Positions 19,785 to 29,493 of a stretch of 64,000 bases of DNA are shown in pieces. The notes beneath the pieces were generated by a model. The model was not told where the DNA came from. It worked only from the letters and a program-made list of their open reading frames with translations, and did not search any database. This DNA is from Gammaproteobacteria bacterium (GTDB lineage: Bacteria > Pseudomonadota > Gammaproteobacteria > HyVt-429), in NCBI GenBank assembly GCA_013152415.1, contig JAADGI010000008.1, positions 1-64,000 on the forward strand. Direction: 5' to 3'. How positions within the stretch are numbered: the stretch's first letter is position 1; each line of letters begins with the position of its first letter. The translations under genes and the position numbers were made by a program.

Positions 19785-21599
19785 TCAGCTAATCAATTCG
19801 ATGGGATCTTGATCTGGATCGGGTGCTTCCAGGCTGCCCTCAATGAACAGGCGATGCCAGATTGCATAGTGCAGTAGACTGAGGATGGGTCGTGATACAT
19901 TCACGCCATTGCGTTGCTGTTGGATAAGTTGTTGTATACCCGCTGCTTGAAACCAGGGCGTCAATGCGGGAGAGTGAGGTAAGACCTGATCGAGGCGATT
20001 GAGGAAGGGTTTGCTTAACCAGTCTTTCACGGGGACGGTGAAGCCTCGCTTCTTCTTCCAAAAATCAACTCCAGGTAGTAATTCAGAGGTATAGCGTTTG
20101 AGAAAGGTCTTGCCCTGGTTTTTATGTATTTTGAGTTTATCGGGCAGGCCAAGGCCAAATTCCACCACCCGATGATCGAGCAAGGGGACACGGCCCTCAA
20201 CGCCCCAGGCCATTAGCATGCGGTCTACCTTGACCAACAAATTGTCTGGGAGTGCAGTAGTGAGGTCGATATATTGCATACGTTGTAGATCGGTCCAGGT
20301 GTCCGGTGTTGCTTGCCACGCCTTAATGAAGGGCTTGCGCCATGCCTGCATCTCGTCACCTAAGGCCGTGCTATAGAGTTGCGGCCAGGCCTGACGCAGG
20401 GCGCCTCTTATTCGAAATCCCCCTGAACCGGGTGATGCCAGGTTACGCATCATTTTGAGTATGGGGTGCATACGATAGCGACCGTATCCGGCAAAGGTTT
20501 CATCACCACCCTCACCCGTGAACACCACCTTGAGTTCCTGGCCTGCTCGCTCTGCCAGCATTGATGTGGGTAGGTTGGCATAGTCCTGCATGAGACTGTC
20601 TGCTGCCCATACCGTGTGTGGTAGGCGGCGACAGAGTTGTTGTGGGTCGGGTTCTAACAGGCTGTGCTCTGTAGCAAAGTGTTGGGCTAGAATCTGTGCA
20701 GTGGGCAGTTCGTCAATGATGGCGGTACCCGGAAAACCCACTGAAAAACTACGAATGGGTTCATCATTGTGTCGACTGAGTAATGCCAGCAACAAAGAGG
20801 AGTCTACCCCGCCGGATAAGAATAACCCATAAGGTACATCCGCGCGTATATGCTGACGTATAACAGTGTCCATGAGATCATCAAATTGTTCCTTCGCCAA
20901 ATCATAACCGATGTCTTGATGGGTGATGTCTTGACTGGACCAATACCGGTTGCGTCGTAGGGCTTGGCCCTGTTCCATGATCAGGACTTCACCGGGCAGG
21001 ACTTGTTCGACTGCATTTAAAATGGTGTCTCGGCCGGTGACAAATTGATTCTGTAAATATTCCAGCATTCCTGTGGGGCGGATTTCACGGCTAAGGCTGG
21101 GCAACACCAATAATGCTTTGAGCTCGGAGGCAAAGGCGATGCCTTCTTTGAGTTGTGCAAGATACAGGGGTTTAATGCCGAGACGGTCACGGGCGAGAAT
21201 GAGCCGTTTGTTGTCTGTGTCGAATAGCGCAAACGCAAACATGCCGTACAGGTGCTTCAGGAATGATGAACCGTATTCTACGTAGGCATGGAGAATAGTT
21301 TCGCAATCTGAATGGGTTGAAAATCGATGGCCCCGCTGCTCAAGTTCTTTGCGCAGCTCGATGTGATTGTAGATTTCGCCATTGGCTACCAGGACTATTT
21401 TTCCTTGTTTGGTAAACAGGGGTTGGTGACCACCGGCTACGTCGATAATAGACAGGCGGGTATGGGCAAGTCCAAGGGGGCCATCCAGGTGTACCCCCGA
21501 GTTGTCAGGGCCACGATGCCCGAGTATAGCCGCCATGGCCTCAAGTTGGGGGCGCTCGGCATGGCCTTCACTCAGGAGCAGTCCTGCGATACCGCACAT
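19785..21599 (-). CDS. asnB: Glutamine-hydrolysing asparagine synthetase-type amidotransferase
   Basis: 604 residues. Mature Cys2 (MCGIAGLL) is the class II glutaminase nucleophile; GHRGPDNSG and VANGEIYNH complete that domain. The synthetase half has the ATP pyrophosphatase loop SGGVDSS near residue 265 and GEGGDETFAGYGRY. It could make asparagine from aspartate, but AsnB relatives in polysaccharide clusters often amidate sugar carboxylates; the position between a heptosyltransferase and an O-antigen ligase fits either. It is read in the same direction as the neighbouring ligase gene, nine bases apart. Confidence 0.88.
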   Translation of the reverse strand: MCGIAGLLLSEGHAERPQLEAMAAILGHRGPDNSGVHLDGPLGLAHTRLSIIDVAGGHQPLFTKQGKIVLVANGEIYNHIELRKELEQRGHRFSTHSDCETILHAYVEYGSSFLKHLYGMFAFALFDTDNKRLILARDRLGIKPLYLAQLKEGIAFASELKALLVLPSLSREIRPTGMLEYLQNQFVTGRDTILNAVEQVLPGEVLIMEQGQALRRNRYWSSQDITHQDIGYDLAKEQFDDLMDTVIRQHIRADVPYGLFLSGGVDSSLLLALLSRHNDEPIRSFSVGFPGTAIIDELPTAQILAQHFATEHSLLEPDPQQLCRRLPHTVWAADSLMQDYANLPTSMLAERAGQELKVVFTGEGGDETFAGYGRYRMHPILKMMRNLASPGSGGFRIRGALRQAWPQLYSTALGDEMQAWRKPFIKAWQATPDTWTDLQRMQYIDLTTALPDNLLVKVDRMLMAWGVEGRVPLLDHRVVEFGLGLPDKLKIHKNQGKTFLKRYTSELLPGVDFWKKKRGFTVPVKDWLSKPFLNRLDQVLPHSPALTPWFQAAGIQQLIQQQRNGVNVSRPILSLLHYAIWHRLFIEGSLEAPDPDQDPIELIS

Positions 21600-21608
21600 G
21601 GTCTGGGT

Positions 21609-22991
21609 CTAATGCTCGCTGGTTTGAGGATGTCGGTTGTGTAGGGCATAGGTATAGGCGATGCCACCAAACAACAACCAATAGAATTGCCAATCGGCAT
21701 GAACTAAACGAAATTCACCCACATTCCAGATCAAAGACATGGCGAAGACACCAAGCAAAAATAAATATATATCTGTTGAAAGTCGACCTGATTGGTGGGC
21801 ACGGTGGAGGGTACGCAGCAGCAGCCATAGAATACCGACAAAAAACAAGGCACCCACTATCCCTATACGTACCAATACCTCAATATAGGTGTTGTGCAGG
21901 TGTGGCCATTGACGCAGTTCTTTCCGGGCCTGTTTTTTTATTAGCCATTTGCTTGATCCTGGTCCCCAACCGAATAGTGGACGTTCTTTCCATTTGTTGA
22001 ATCCATGTCGATACAGGTGGATGCGTACACCAATACTGCTTTCGCTGTGGTAGGGGATGTTGGAAAAATCCCCGTCCAACAGAGTATTGATGGTGCTTCG
22101 TTCATCCATGAAACGCTGCTTAAAGGTGTCCAGATTCACTACTAATATAGCAGTCACCAGTCCGGCAGCCGTGAGTCCACCGACAATAAGTCTCTTGTAA
22201 TGCTGTAAATGGAATTGTCTCAATGTTTTGTATAGATGCCAAACCAGTAGTGGTGGCAATACCAGGGCCAGCGCCAGCCAAGTGGTACGCGATTGGGATA
22301 CGATGACCCCTTCAATCAGCAGACCAAGGCACAGAGCCCAGACAAGGACACGAAGTCCAAACTGGCCGGGCCGATGGGTGTTGCCCCAGAAGCGCGAGGC
22401 CATCAACACCAGGCCGACCACGCCAGTGGCGCAATAAAGTCCAAAGGGGACGATATTCATACCCAGGCCGACACGCATTTGTCCTTGAACAATGGCATGC
22501 CATTGTGTCACGTCGAGGATATAAAGTGACTTCACGATGAAGCCGAGCATGGCCAGAAGCAGGACAGTGGTGATGCGGGACTCTTTGGCGCCTAGCCACC
22601 AGGCTGCAGTCAGCAACAACAATAGTTGTATTAGCGACCAGGTGTCTTTTAATTGCAGTGCCGCCGTTTCCGGGAATCGCCAAGTGGCCCAGCCAGCCAG
22701 TATCACCAGATAGATTCCAAAACCACACAAAAGCTGAAACAAGCGATCTCGGCGTATTATTGGCCAGATAGAAGGCATTGACCCAATAAATCCGATAACC
22801 ATAAACAGGATGCCGGCATAGGCCAGGGAGGGGATCATTCGCGCAAACAACGCGACTATAAATAGGCCTGTTATGCCAAGTCTGTAGCACCAACGTGGTT
22901 CGGCATGATGGTCAGCTGTGGTGGTGGTTTCCAATGAGTATTGCCCAGAATTTTTTTGAGGCTTTAGTCGTAGGCACCTTAGCCCCTGCAA
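21609..22991 (-). CDS. O-antigen ligase / Wzy family membrane protein
   Basis: Up to 460 residues with about eleven hydrophobic segments and the Wzy_C pattern: a large periplasmic loop ending GWGPGSSKWL … WPHLHNTYIEVLVRIGIVGAL, with the conserved His–Asn of O-antigen ligases. Such proteins join undecaprenyl-linked O-antigen to lipid A-core in the periplasm, or polymerise it. No ATG exists before residue 50; TTG 22991 or TTG 22934 (LETTTT) are the possible starts, so the N-terminus is uncertain. WaaL and Wzy cannot be told apart here. Confidence 0.8.
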   Translation of the reverse strand: MQGLRCLRLKPQKNSGQYSLETTTTADHHAEPRWCYRLGITGLFIVALFARMIPSLAYAGILFMVIGFIGSMPSIWPIIRRDRLFQLLCGFGIYLVILAGWATWRFPETAALQLKDTWSLIQLLLLLTAAWWLGAKESRITTVLLLAMLGFIVKSLYILDVTQWHAIVQGQMRVGLGMNIVPFGLYCATGVVGLVLMASRFWGNTHRPGQFGLRVLVWALCLGLLIEGVIVSQSRTTWLALALVLPPLLVWHLYKTLRQFHLQHYKRLIVGGLTAAGLVTAILVVNLDTFKQRFMDERSTINTLLDGDFSNIPYHSESSIGVRIHLYRHGFNKWKERPLFGWGPGSSKWLIKKQARKELRQWPHLHNTYIEVLVRIGIVGALFFVGILWLLLRTLHRAHQSGRLSTDIYLFLLGVFAMSLIWNVGEFRLVHADWQFYWLLFGGIAYTYALHNRHPQTSEH

Positions 22992-23122
22992 TCCATAAGT
23001 CCTCGTGTTGGGGTATCTTATATATCAGGACACCGCTATGGGCAAATGTCAAAGCCCGTTTGAGCTTTACCCGGGTTTTTTCGGGTATCTTGCCCCGGTC
23101 GTCAAGGCATAAAAATTGTGCC

Positions 23123-23791
23123 CTATTGCTGTTCTGGGTAGGGTCCGGCCCAGTAGCCCGCCAGACCACGATCTAGCATGTATTTCGCAAAGTGCTCCCA
23201 CCGATAGCGTTGATGTACCCACTCAAGCGGAGACAGATTAGCGTGGTCCTCGACGTAAAAATCTATGAAATATTTAATCCAACGCTGATGTTTCTTGGGT
23301 AGATGTAAATACGGCAAGAATCGAATTTGACGTTTTGCAGTTTCGACTATTTCTACGGGCTTGCGACCAGAGGGTTCTGTGGCAGCTTGAAACAGGATGA
23401 ATAGGGCGCTGGCCAAGCTGGTACGGTCAGCACCACCGGAACATTTCATAAGGATGGGCTGTGGTGCTGTTTTAAAGGCTTCAAAGAGCTCGATGAGATC
23501 GTTTTGGCGGGGTATCCACCTTGAGTTCAGTATGACGTTCAGATGAAGGACTCCTTTTGACTCGCACACACTTTGTTCATTTTTAAACCACGTACTATTG
23601 GGGTGCTTGCCACGAAGGTTTAGCAAGGTGCCGATCTGGTAGTAATCGAGAATCAAGGGCAGATGGCGATGGTATATTTGTGCCGACCGATAGGCTCCAT
23701 CCGTGACCCTTTGTACATTATAGAGTCGAGATACCAGGGAGCCGGTAAAACGCCGGATTGGCGGCAAGGAAGTTTTTCCAATTGACATCAT
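23123..23791 (-). CDS. Protein tyrosine/dual-specificity phosphatase-like protein
   Basis: 222 residues from ATG 23791 (a second ATG follows at 23788). The active-site loop KCSGGADRTS matches the Cys-x5-Arg-Thr/Ser P-loop of tyrosine and dual-specificity phosphatases, though the His before Cys is Lys. An upstream segment NLRGKHPNSTW resembles the general-acid region of bacterial DSP-like proteins. Located among LPS genes, so it may act on a phosphorylated glycan or lipid rather than a protein. Role is inferred; the fold assignment is reasonably firm. Confidence 0.7.
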   Translation of the reverse strand: MMSIGKTSLPPIRRFTGSLVSRLYNVQRVTDGAYRSAQIYHRHLPLILDYYQIGTLLNLRGKHPNSTWFKNEQSVCESKGVLHLNVILNSRWIPRQNDLIELFEAFKTAPQPILMKCSGGADRTSLASALFILFQAATEPSGRKPVEIVETAKRQIRFLPYLHLPKKHQRWIKYFIDFYVEDHANLSPLEWVHQRYRWEHFAKYMLDRGLAGYWAGPYPEQQ

Positions 23792-23895
23792 TATTGTTTC
23801 GTTAATTTGGCCTTGCCGTGTCGGAAACGGTGAAGCTGTTAGCCATTGTCCGGTTGGGCATTGAAACAAATAGATTGTGGTGAATTATGGCCAAG

Positions 23896-24816
23896 CTATA
23901 TCCCCATCTTTCTCTTTCTAACAAGGTCGCTTAGCCAGCCGAGTACCCCAGAGGGAAGTGCTGCTAGCCACAACGCTTTATTTTCGACCTCCGTGGACTG
24001 GTTAAAAAGATTGATACGGCAGTGCAGGGCGTATCGAATATAGCGAGTATAGTAATAGAAGATTTTCTTATTGTGATCATATCGATAGTTCTTGCAGATT
24101 TCTTCACGAAAATAATGATAGAAACTATTTGGGCTGCTGACTCGAAAACGGAATAGATTGGCGGTATAGCCATCTGCCTCACGAACATTGATTTCAAGTG
24201 GTGCATTGATGAACCGAAACCTGTAATCACGGGATATTTGCCTCAGAATAAAATCTGGACGTATCAGTTTTTCCCCAGAATACTCAGGAAAGGGATAAGA
24301 CTTTAGTATGGCAGTTAGAATCGCCTCTCGTTTCTCCCCGCCTTCTGGAATAATACGAAAAATATCAAAATAGTCTGAGTCAACAGGTTCACGGGGATAT
24401 TTATGTCCTGATACTTCTCCTTTTTCAGTCAGGCACAATCCAGAGATCCCAGCGAAACCAGGGCGCTGAGCCTCATCTATTTTATCCCAATGGGTATCGA
24501 TTTGGGTTAACGCATCCTTAATAATGAAATCACCGGCATCCAGGGTGATAAAGAAATAACCCCGTGCCTCGGAGACCGCCTTGTTATGGGCAAGATGTTT
24601 ACCTTGATTGGCTTGAAAGAAATACTGAATGGGGAAAATTGCCTTTTTTATCCACGCACGGCAAATGTTGTCAGTATCATCTTTGGAGCCATCGTTGATG
24701 ATGATGACCTCGAAATTCTTGTGGTCAAGCTTTGCTACACTTTGCAGCGTCTCGTCCAGTACATCGCCTCGATTGTAGCAAGGCACAAAAATAGAGTAAC
24801 GGTAGCTTGTTTTCAT
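23896..24816 (-). CDS. Glycosyltransferase family 2
   Basis: 306 residues from ATG 24816 (MKTSYRYSIFVPCYNRGD); a TTG 30 bases further up has no better RBS. GT-A fold landmarks: FVPCYNRGDVLDETL, VIIINDGSKDDT, and the metal-site segment FFITLDAGDFI in the DxD position (DAGD). It likely adds a sugar to a cell-surface glycan from an NDP-sugar. The gene is noticeably AT-richer than its neighbours, which is common for O-antigen genes acquired by transfer. Confidence 0.8.
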   Translation of the reverse strand: MKTSYRYSIFVPCYNRGDVLDETLQSVAKLDHKNFEVIIINDGSKDDTDNICRAWIKKAIFPIQYFFQANQGKHLAHNKAVSEARGYFFITLDAGDFIIKDALTQIDTHWDKIDEAQRPGFAGISGLCLTEKGEVSGHKYPREPVDSDYFDIFRIIPEGGEKREAILTAILKSYPFPEYSGEKLIRPDFILRQISRDYRFRFINAPLEINVREADGYTANLFRFRVSSPNSFYHYFREEICKNYRYDHNKKIFYYYTRYIRYALHCRINLFNQSTEVENKALWLAALPSGVLGWLSDLVRKRKMGI

Positions 24817-25053
24817 TGCCAATGCGGTTAATGGGTTCGTCGACAAGGGTACTGAAATCAGCGACGGTTGCCGGGGGATACGTACGGCTAAATAGCTCTA
24901 GGAGAAATAAGACCAGAGTCTTCACTAAGACTCTTGATCTACGCCAGATAAAGCAAGTTTGGTGACGCGCTTTAGTCTACCCCGCGAATTAAGTGGTCGA
25001 GGCAGCACCTTATGGTGAGGTAAATGATGTTCCGTTTTAAACTTTTCGTCAAG

Positions 25054-25145
25054 CCAGCAAAACAGGGCCAGAGTCGATTTTCGGGTATGTGTTCAGTTTT
25101 TTGGGTAATGTGGCGAAAAAATCAATTCTGGCCCTGTTTTGCTGG
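25054..25145. repeat. Large inverted repeat, hairpin element
   Basis: A 19-base perfect inverted repeat, CCAGCAAAACAGGGCCAGA (25054–25072) and its complement (25127–25145), with imperfect pairing continuing inward (GTCGATTTTCG against CGAAAAAATCAAT). It sits in the 400-base gap 24817–25216 between divergent glycosyltransferase genes and looks like a small palindromic or MITE-type element. No ORF lies inside. Confidence 0.75.
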
Positions 25146-25216
25146 GTGGCGGTTCCAATCGACCCCATAATCTTTCAAAATAGCGGCACCCTGGGTCGTA
25201 GATAAGGAAGCCAGCA

Positions 25217-26374
25217 GTGGAAGTCGAGTCCCCCCCGCCTCATTTGGCGGTATTTTTATCCTTTTCAGGTCATGGTGGCGTCGAACGCATGATGGTGAAT
25301 CTCATCACTGGGTTCATCGATGCGGGTGTCAAGGTAGACCTTTTGTTGGTCAAACAGCGTAGCCCCCACTTGGATACCCTGCCGGAGGAGGTGAATATTG
25401 TTCGGCTTGGGTCTGAACATACGCTGTTGTGCCTATGGCCATTAATACAGTATTTACGGTGTCATAGACCTCAGGCCTTGCTCGTCGCTAAGGATCGCGC
25501 CAATAAGGTTGCGATACTGGCCCGTTGGCTGGCAGGGACATCGACCCGTCTGGTAGTGCGTTTGGGGACGACCCTTTCGGGGGCCCTGCAAGGGCGAAGT
25601 CGGCTAAAGCGGTGGGTGTGGTATGCTTCTCAGCGCCGGTTCTATCCATGGGCTGATGCGATTGTGGCGGTGTCCCACGGGGTTGCCGAAGACACCGCCA
25701 GGATAACGGGATTATCGGTTGCGGGTATCTATGTCATCCCCAACCCTGTGGTGACAGCGGCGCTTTTACGGCGTGCTGCTGAGCCTCTGGATCATCCCTG
25801 GTTTCAGCCAGAGGGGGCGCCGGTCATAGTGGCTGCAGGTCGACTCACCCAGCAGAAGGATTTCGCAAGTCTTATTCTGGCCTTCGACAAGGTGTCGGCT
25901 GAAATAGATTGCAGGCTCGTGATTCTGGGTGAGGGCAATCTTCGCGGCCAACTCGAAGCATTGGTGGCCAAGCTGGGGCTGGAGGGCAGGGTCATGCTCC
26001 CTGGGTTTGCGCAAAACTTGGCCAGTTTTCTGTCACGGGCGACACTATTTGTGTTGTCCTCCCGATGGGAAGGTTCGCCCAACGTACTCACCGAGGCCTT
26101 GGCCCTGGGCGTCCCGGTTGTGGCGACAGATTGTCCGAGTGGGCCTCGGGAGATTCTGCAGGATGGTAAATTTGGCCCGTTAGTATCAGTCGGTGATGTA
26201 CCAGCACTGGCCCAAGCTATCTTAAAGACCCTGCGTCAGCCGTTAGATTCGGTTGTATTGCAAGGTGCGAGTAAAGACTACAATATTAAAAACAGCGTTA
26301 GTAAATATTTAGAGTTGCTTGAGTTGAAGCCTTGTAAACAGGGTGAATGTGTGGAGCCCCCGGTAGACAAATAA
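25217..26374 (+). CDS. Glycosyltransferase family 4 (GT-B)
   Basis: 385 residues from GTG 25217 with AAGGAAG six bases upstream. The N-terminus FLSFSGHGGVERMMVNL is the glycine-rich loop of GT4 enzymes; IYVIPNPVV, VAAGRLTQQKDFASLI and SRWEGSPNVLTEALALGVPVVATDC are the C-terminal donor-domain motifs. Residues 5–7 are coded by a C7 run. The gene begins a + strand group with the sulfotransferase three bases downstream. Acts in glycan assembly; donor unknown. Confidence 0.88.
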   Translation: MEVESPPPHLAVFLSFSGHGGVERMMVNLITGFIDAGVKVDLLLVKQRSPHLDTLPEEVNIVRLGSEHTLLCLWPLIQYLRCHRPQALLVAKDRANKVAILARWLAGTSTRLVVRLGTTLSGALQGRSRLKRWVWYASQRRFYPWADAIVAVSHGVAEDTARITGLSVAGIYVIPNPVVTAALLRRAAEPLDHPWFQPEGAPVIVAAGRLTQQKDFASLILAFDKVSAEIDCRLVILGEGNLRGQLEALVAKLGLEGRVMLPGFAQNLASFLSRATLFVLSSRWEGSPNVLTEALALGVPVVATDCPSGPREILQDGKFGPLVSVGDVPALAQAILKTLRQPLDSVVLQGASKDYNIKNSVSKYLELLELKPCKQGECVEPPVDK

Positions 26375-26376
26375 TT

Positions 26377-27027
26377 ATGATGTTATCTTTGAAACATAAA
26401 TTCCTGTTTGTCCATATTGCCAAGACCGGTGGCACCAGTATACGAGCAGCACTCACGCCGCTGCGTTGGGCCGAATTACATCAAATCCCCATATTTATTT
26501 GTAGCAAACTGAGTGGAATGAGTGGGCACCGTATTGGTGCTAAATTTCCCCGTCATGCCAAGGCCATCGCCGCCAAAGAAATGTTGCCTCATGAGTTGTA
26601 TAGCGAGCTCTTTAAATTTGTCTTCGTGCGCAATCCTTGGGACCTTCAGGTCAGTTCCTGGCATCATATTCGCCGTGAGCGTCCCCATCTATTGAAGGGT
26701 GTTGATACGTTTGATGAATTTATTCGCTGGAAGCTGGACAGCTCAAGGCCCTATCAATTCCACATCGATACTTCAATCGAGCACCAGTCAGATTACCTTG
26801 TTGATCTGCATGGTAATGAAATTGTTGATTTTATTGGGCGCTATGAACGCTTGGTGGATGATTTTAATACGATTTGTGAACACATCGGTATTCATCCACG
26901 TCAATTACCCCATCGGCGTCAGGCCAAGGATCGTGATGACTATCGTAGCTACTATTCTGATACTCTGGCCCAACAAGTTGGTGATTACTTTCGCGCCGAC
27001 ATTAAAAGGTTTGGTTATAGTTTTTAA
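26377..27027 (+). CDS. Sulfotransferase family protein
   Basis: 216 residues from ATG 26377 or the adjacent ATG 26380. HIAKTGGTSIR near residues 13–23 is the 5'-phosphosulfate loop that binds PAPS, and FVFVRNPWDLQVSSW is the 3'-phosphate site (Arg…Ser). The family (Sulfotransfer_2-like) moves sulfate onto carbohydrates. Between a GT4 and a PMT-type gene, so sulfation of LPS or an exported polysaccharide is the natural inference. Lacks a signal peptide, consistent with cytosolic PAPS use. Confidence 0.8.
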   Translation: MMLSLKHKFLFVHIAKTGGTSIRAALTPLRWAELHQIPIFICSKLSGMSGHRIGAKFPRHAKAIAAKEMLPHELYSELFKFVFVRNPWDLQVSSWHHIRRERPHLLKGVDTFDEFIRWKLDSSRPYQFHIDTSIEHQSDYLVDLHGNEIVDFIGRYERLVDDFNTICEHIGIHPRQLPHRRQAKDRDDYRSYYSDTLAQQVGDYFRADIKRFGYSF

Positions 27028-27071
27028 GCTTGGCAAAGTCCGTAGACTTGAGGCCCATTGCATTCACTATC

Positions 27072-28538
27072 ATGAGATTTTCTAAACTCTCCAATCACTA
27101 CCCAGTCTTGTTGGGCATTGTTATTGTAACGCTTACTGTCTATCGCCTGTGGATCATGGTGACGAGTCCCTACACCCTGTTCGCAGACGAGTCATACTAT
27201 TTTGGTTGGGCCCAGAATTTAACGACAGGATACTACTCCAAGCCACCGATGATCGCCTGGTTGATTGCCTTGACCACAGGGGTGTGTGGTGATGGTGAGG
27301 CCTGCGTCAAGTCCGGTGCATTATTAATTTATCCACTGACTACCGTCGTGATTTTTCTTCTTGCCAAGGCACTTTATGATGACCGTATCGGATTTTGGTC
27401 GGCGGTGGTGTTTTACACGCTCCCAGTAGTATTTGTGTCTTCACAAATTATCTCAACCGATGTGGTATTGATCCTATTTTGGTCTCTGGCGTTTTATTTT
27501 TTCATTCGAGCATTGCAGACCAATAAGGATGTGTTCTGGGTTCTAGCAGGTGTGAGTGCTGGATTGGGGCTACTCAGCAAATACACCATGGTCATATTTT
27601 TGGTGTCGGTGTTGTTGTACCTGGCTTTGTCATCGACACACCGGCATCAGTTTCGCCGACGAGGCCTCTATATCAGTATGATCACCGCCGTGGTGGTGTT
27701 TGCCCCTAATATCCTGTGGAACATACAGCACGGTTTTGCCACGGTGGTGCATACTGGCGAGATTTCCAGGTTGGATCAGGGTCTGTTCCACCCAGAGAAT
27801 CTGCTCAAGTTTTTTTCGGGCCAAATGCTCGTATTTGGCGTTATCTTATTTGTATGCTTTATGCTGGCGCTTGCGGGTTTGAAAAAACGAGAAACAGATG
27901 ATCGCATGCGAATGCTCGCGCTATTTTCGGTGCCTTTTCTTGCGGTGATTTCTTTGCAGGCCCTTCTGGCTCGGGCTCATCTGAATTGGGCGGCACCCAC
28001 CTATGTGGCTGCCAGCGTGATGGTGGTGGCCTACTTATTCAACCGCCATCGCCAAGCGTGGTTGTATGCAGGGTTGATATTGAATTTGATATTGGGTTTG
28101 GCGATCTACCACTTTGATAGCCTGGCCACTGCCATGGGTGTGGAACTTAGTGTTCTGAACGACCCCTACAAGCGGGTGCGGGGCTGGGACAAGCTGGGTC
28201 TTGAGGTCCAGAAGGTATATGAAAAATATCCCGGGGTTCCTTTGTTGGCAGATGATCGCAAGAGCCTGGCCCAGTTGATATATTATCTGCGCCCTCATCC
28301 CTATGGTGCCATGATGTGGAATCCTCGTGGTGCCAGACGCAGCCAATACGACCTAGAGACCGACATGAGCAAAAAGATTGGTGATGATTTTATCTATATC
28401 ACTTTCTATGATAGTGCCGGTAGCGTGGCACGTCATTTTCAAAGCCACCGACTCCTGGCATCCATCAGTGTGCCTATCCACAAGGATTTTAAGCTGAAAT
28501 ACAACGTCTACTATATGGAACGGTTTAAGGGCTATTGA
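27072..28538 (+). CDS. PMT/ArnT-type membrane glycosyltransferase (GT-C fold)
   Basis: 488 residues from ATG 27072; a TTG at 27030 gives 14 more. Around twelve hydrophobic segments, with the catalytic-loop motif FADESYYFGWAQNL after the first one and YYSKPPMIAWLIAL, as in PMT_2 proteins that use polyprenyl-phosphate sugars on the periplasmic side. A soluble C-terminal part follows residue ~380. It probably modifies lipid A, core or O-antigen; the sugar is not readable. Distinct from the second such gene at 32156–33721. Confidence 0.82.
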   Translation: MRFSKLSNHYPVLLGIVIVTLTVYRLWIMVTSPYTLFADESYYFGWAQNLTTGYYSKPPMIAWLIALTTGVCGDGEACVKSGALLIYPLTTVVIFLLAKALYDDRIGFWSAVVFYTLPVVFVSSQIISTDVVLILFWSLAFYFFIRALQTNKDVFWVLAGVSAGLGLLSKYTMVIFLVSVLLYLALSSTHRHQFRRRGLYISMITAVVVFAPNILWNIQHGFATVVHTGEISRLDQGLFHPENLLKFFSGQMLVFGVILFVCFMLALAGLKKRETDDRMRMLALFSVPFLAVISLQALLARAHLNWAAPTYVAASVMVVAYLFNRHRQAWLYAGLILNLILGLAIYHFDSLATAMGVELSVLNDPYKRVRGWDKLGLEVQKVYEKYPGVPLLADDRKSLAQLIYYLRPHPYGAMMWNPRGARRSQYDLETDMSKKIGDDFIYITFYDSAGSVARHFQSHRLLASISVPIHKDFKLKYNVYYMERFKGY

Positions 28539-28560
28539 TTGCTATGATATTAATAGTTCC

Positions 28561-28588
28561 TTGCCGCAGAGACGCAAAGGCGCAAAGA
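28561..28588. repeat. Dispersed repeat copy
   Basis: TTGCCGCAGAGACGCAAAGG followed by CGCAAAG, just after the stop of the PMT-type gene. Same family as the rpsJ–rplC repeat. Confidence 0.75.
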
Positions 28589-28630
28589 ATTTGCAGGTCT
28601 CGGTGCACCCCTGTGGGGTAGGGAGAAGGA

Positions 28631-29410
28631 ATGACAACGGACACCCAAAGCTTGCCTTCCGCGAAAAGCCCATGGTTTTGGGGGGTCCCCGTTGCGGCCT
28701 TGGTGATGGCGGTGTTGGTGTGGCTGACGCAGACAAATCAAGCCTTATTTGTCCTGTTAAACGGTGCCGTAGGCGGTGAAGGACTTTGGTCCCATGCCAC
28801 GCTATTGGGGGATGCCCTGGTGGCGCTGGTGTTGTTGTCACCGTTCGTGGGCAGGCGCCCGGAAATTCTTTGGTCAGTCTTATTTGCCACTTTATTGGCA
28901 GTATTGTGGGTCCATGGGATGAAGGAGCTGTTGCAGGTGCTCCGACCCGCAGCGGTATTAGAAGCCAGCGAGATTGTGATCATTGGCCCGACCCATCGCT
29001 TGAGTGCATTCCCTTCCGGCCATAGCACCACCATCTTTACCTTGGTGGGTGTGGTGATATTGTGTCTACGTCGATCAAGCTGGGTGTTGTGGCTGCTGCC
29101 CATCGCGATATTGGTGGCCTTGTCCCGGGTTATGGTGGGTGCCCACTGGCCTCTGGATATCCTCGGTGGCGCCTTCGGCGGATGGTGGGCCGCCCTGGGC
29201 GGTATATGGCTCAACCAACGCATGCCCTGGGGACGAGGCAGGATCATTCAGGGTTTAATAGGACTGTCTTTGGTTGCCGCCGCGATATGGTTGTTCCAGT
29301 TTGATACCGGTTATAGCTTGGCCATGGGCTTTCAACGTCTGTTGGCTGGTGCAGGTTTGGGTTTTAGTGCTTGGGGGCTGTGGCGGTTGGTTAGGCAACA
29401 AGATATATGA
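28631..29410 (+). CDS. PAP2-family phosphatase
   Basis: 259 residues, ATG preceded by GGGAGAAGGA. The three acid-phosphatase motifs are all present: KELLQVLRP (~101–109), FPSGHST (~129–135) and SRVMVGAHWPLDILGG (~167–182), set among six membrane segments. Members remove phosphate from undecaprenyl pyrophosphate, phosphatidic acid or lipid A in the periplasm. The neighbourhood of LPS genes favours recycling of the undecaprenyl carrier or lipid A dephosphorylation. Confidence 0.88.
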   Translation: MTTDTQSLPSAKSPWFWGVPVAALVMAVLVWLTQTNQALFVLLNGAVGGEGLWSHATLLGDALVALVLLSPFVGRRPEILWSVLFATLLAVLWVHGMKELLQVLRPAAVLEASEIVIIGPTHRLSAFPSGHSTTIFTLVGVVILCLRRSSWVLWLLPIAILVALSRVMVGAHWPLDILGGAFGGWWAALGGIWLNQRMPWGRGRIIQGLIGLSLVAAAIWLFQFDTGYSLAMGFQRLLAGAGLGFSAWGLWRLVRQQDI

Positions 29411-29415
29411 ATTTT

Positions 29416-29458
29416 TCGCCGCAGAGACGCTAAGGCGCAAAGGACTCGCAGAGGAAGT
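29416..29458. repeat. Dispersed repeat copy
   Basis: CGCCGCAGAGACGCTAAGGC then GCAAAGGACTCGCAGAGGAAG, six bases after the PAP2 stop. Same family as the other CGCAGAG/GCGCAAAG repeats. Confidence 0.75.
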
Positions 29459-29493
29459 GTAAAGGAGTATTCAAGTTAGCAATAACGAATGCC

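Noticed and set aside
22312..22893. 193-residue open frame on the − strand in another frame of the O-antigen ligase gene
   Set aside because: Overlaps a well-supported membrane protein in a different frame, Arg/His-rich in the way out-of-frame GC-rich DNA is.
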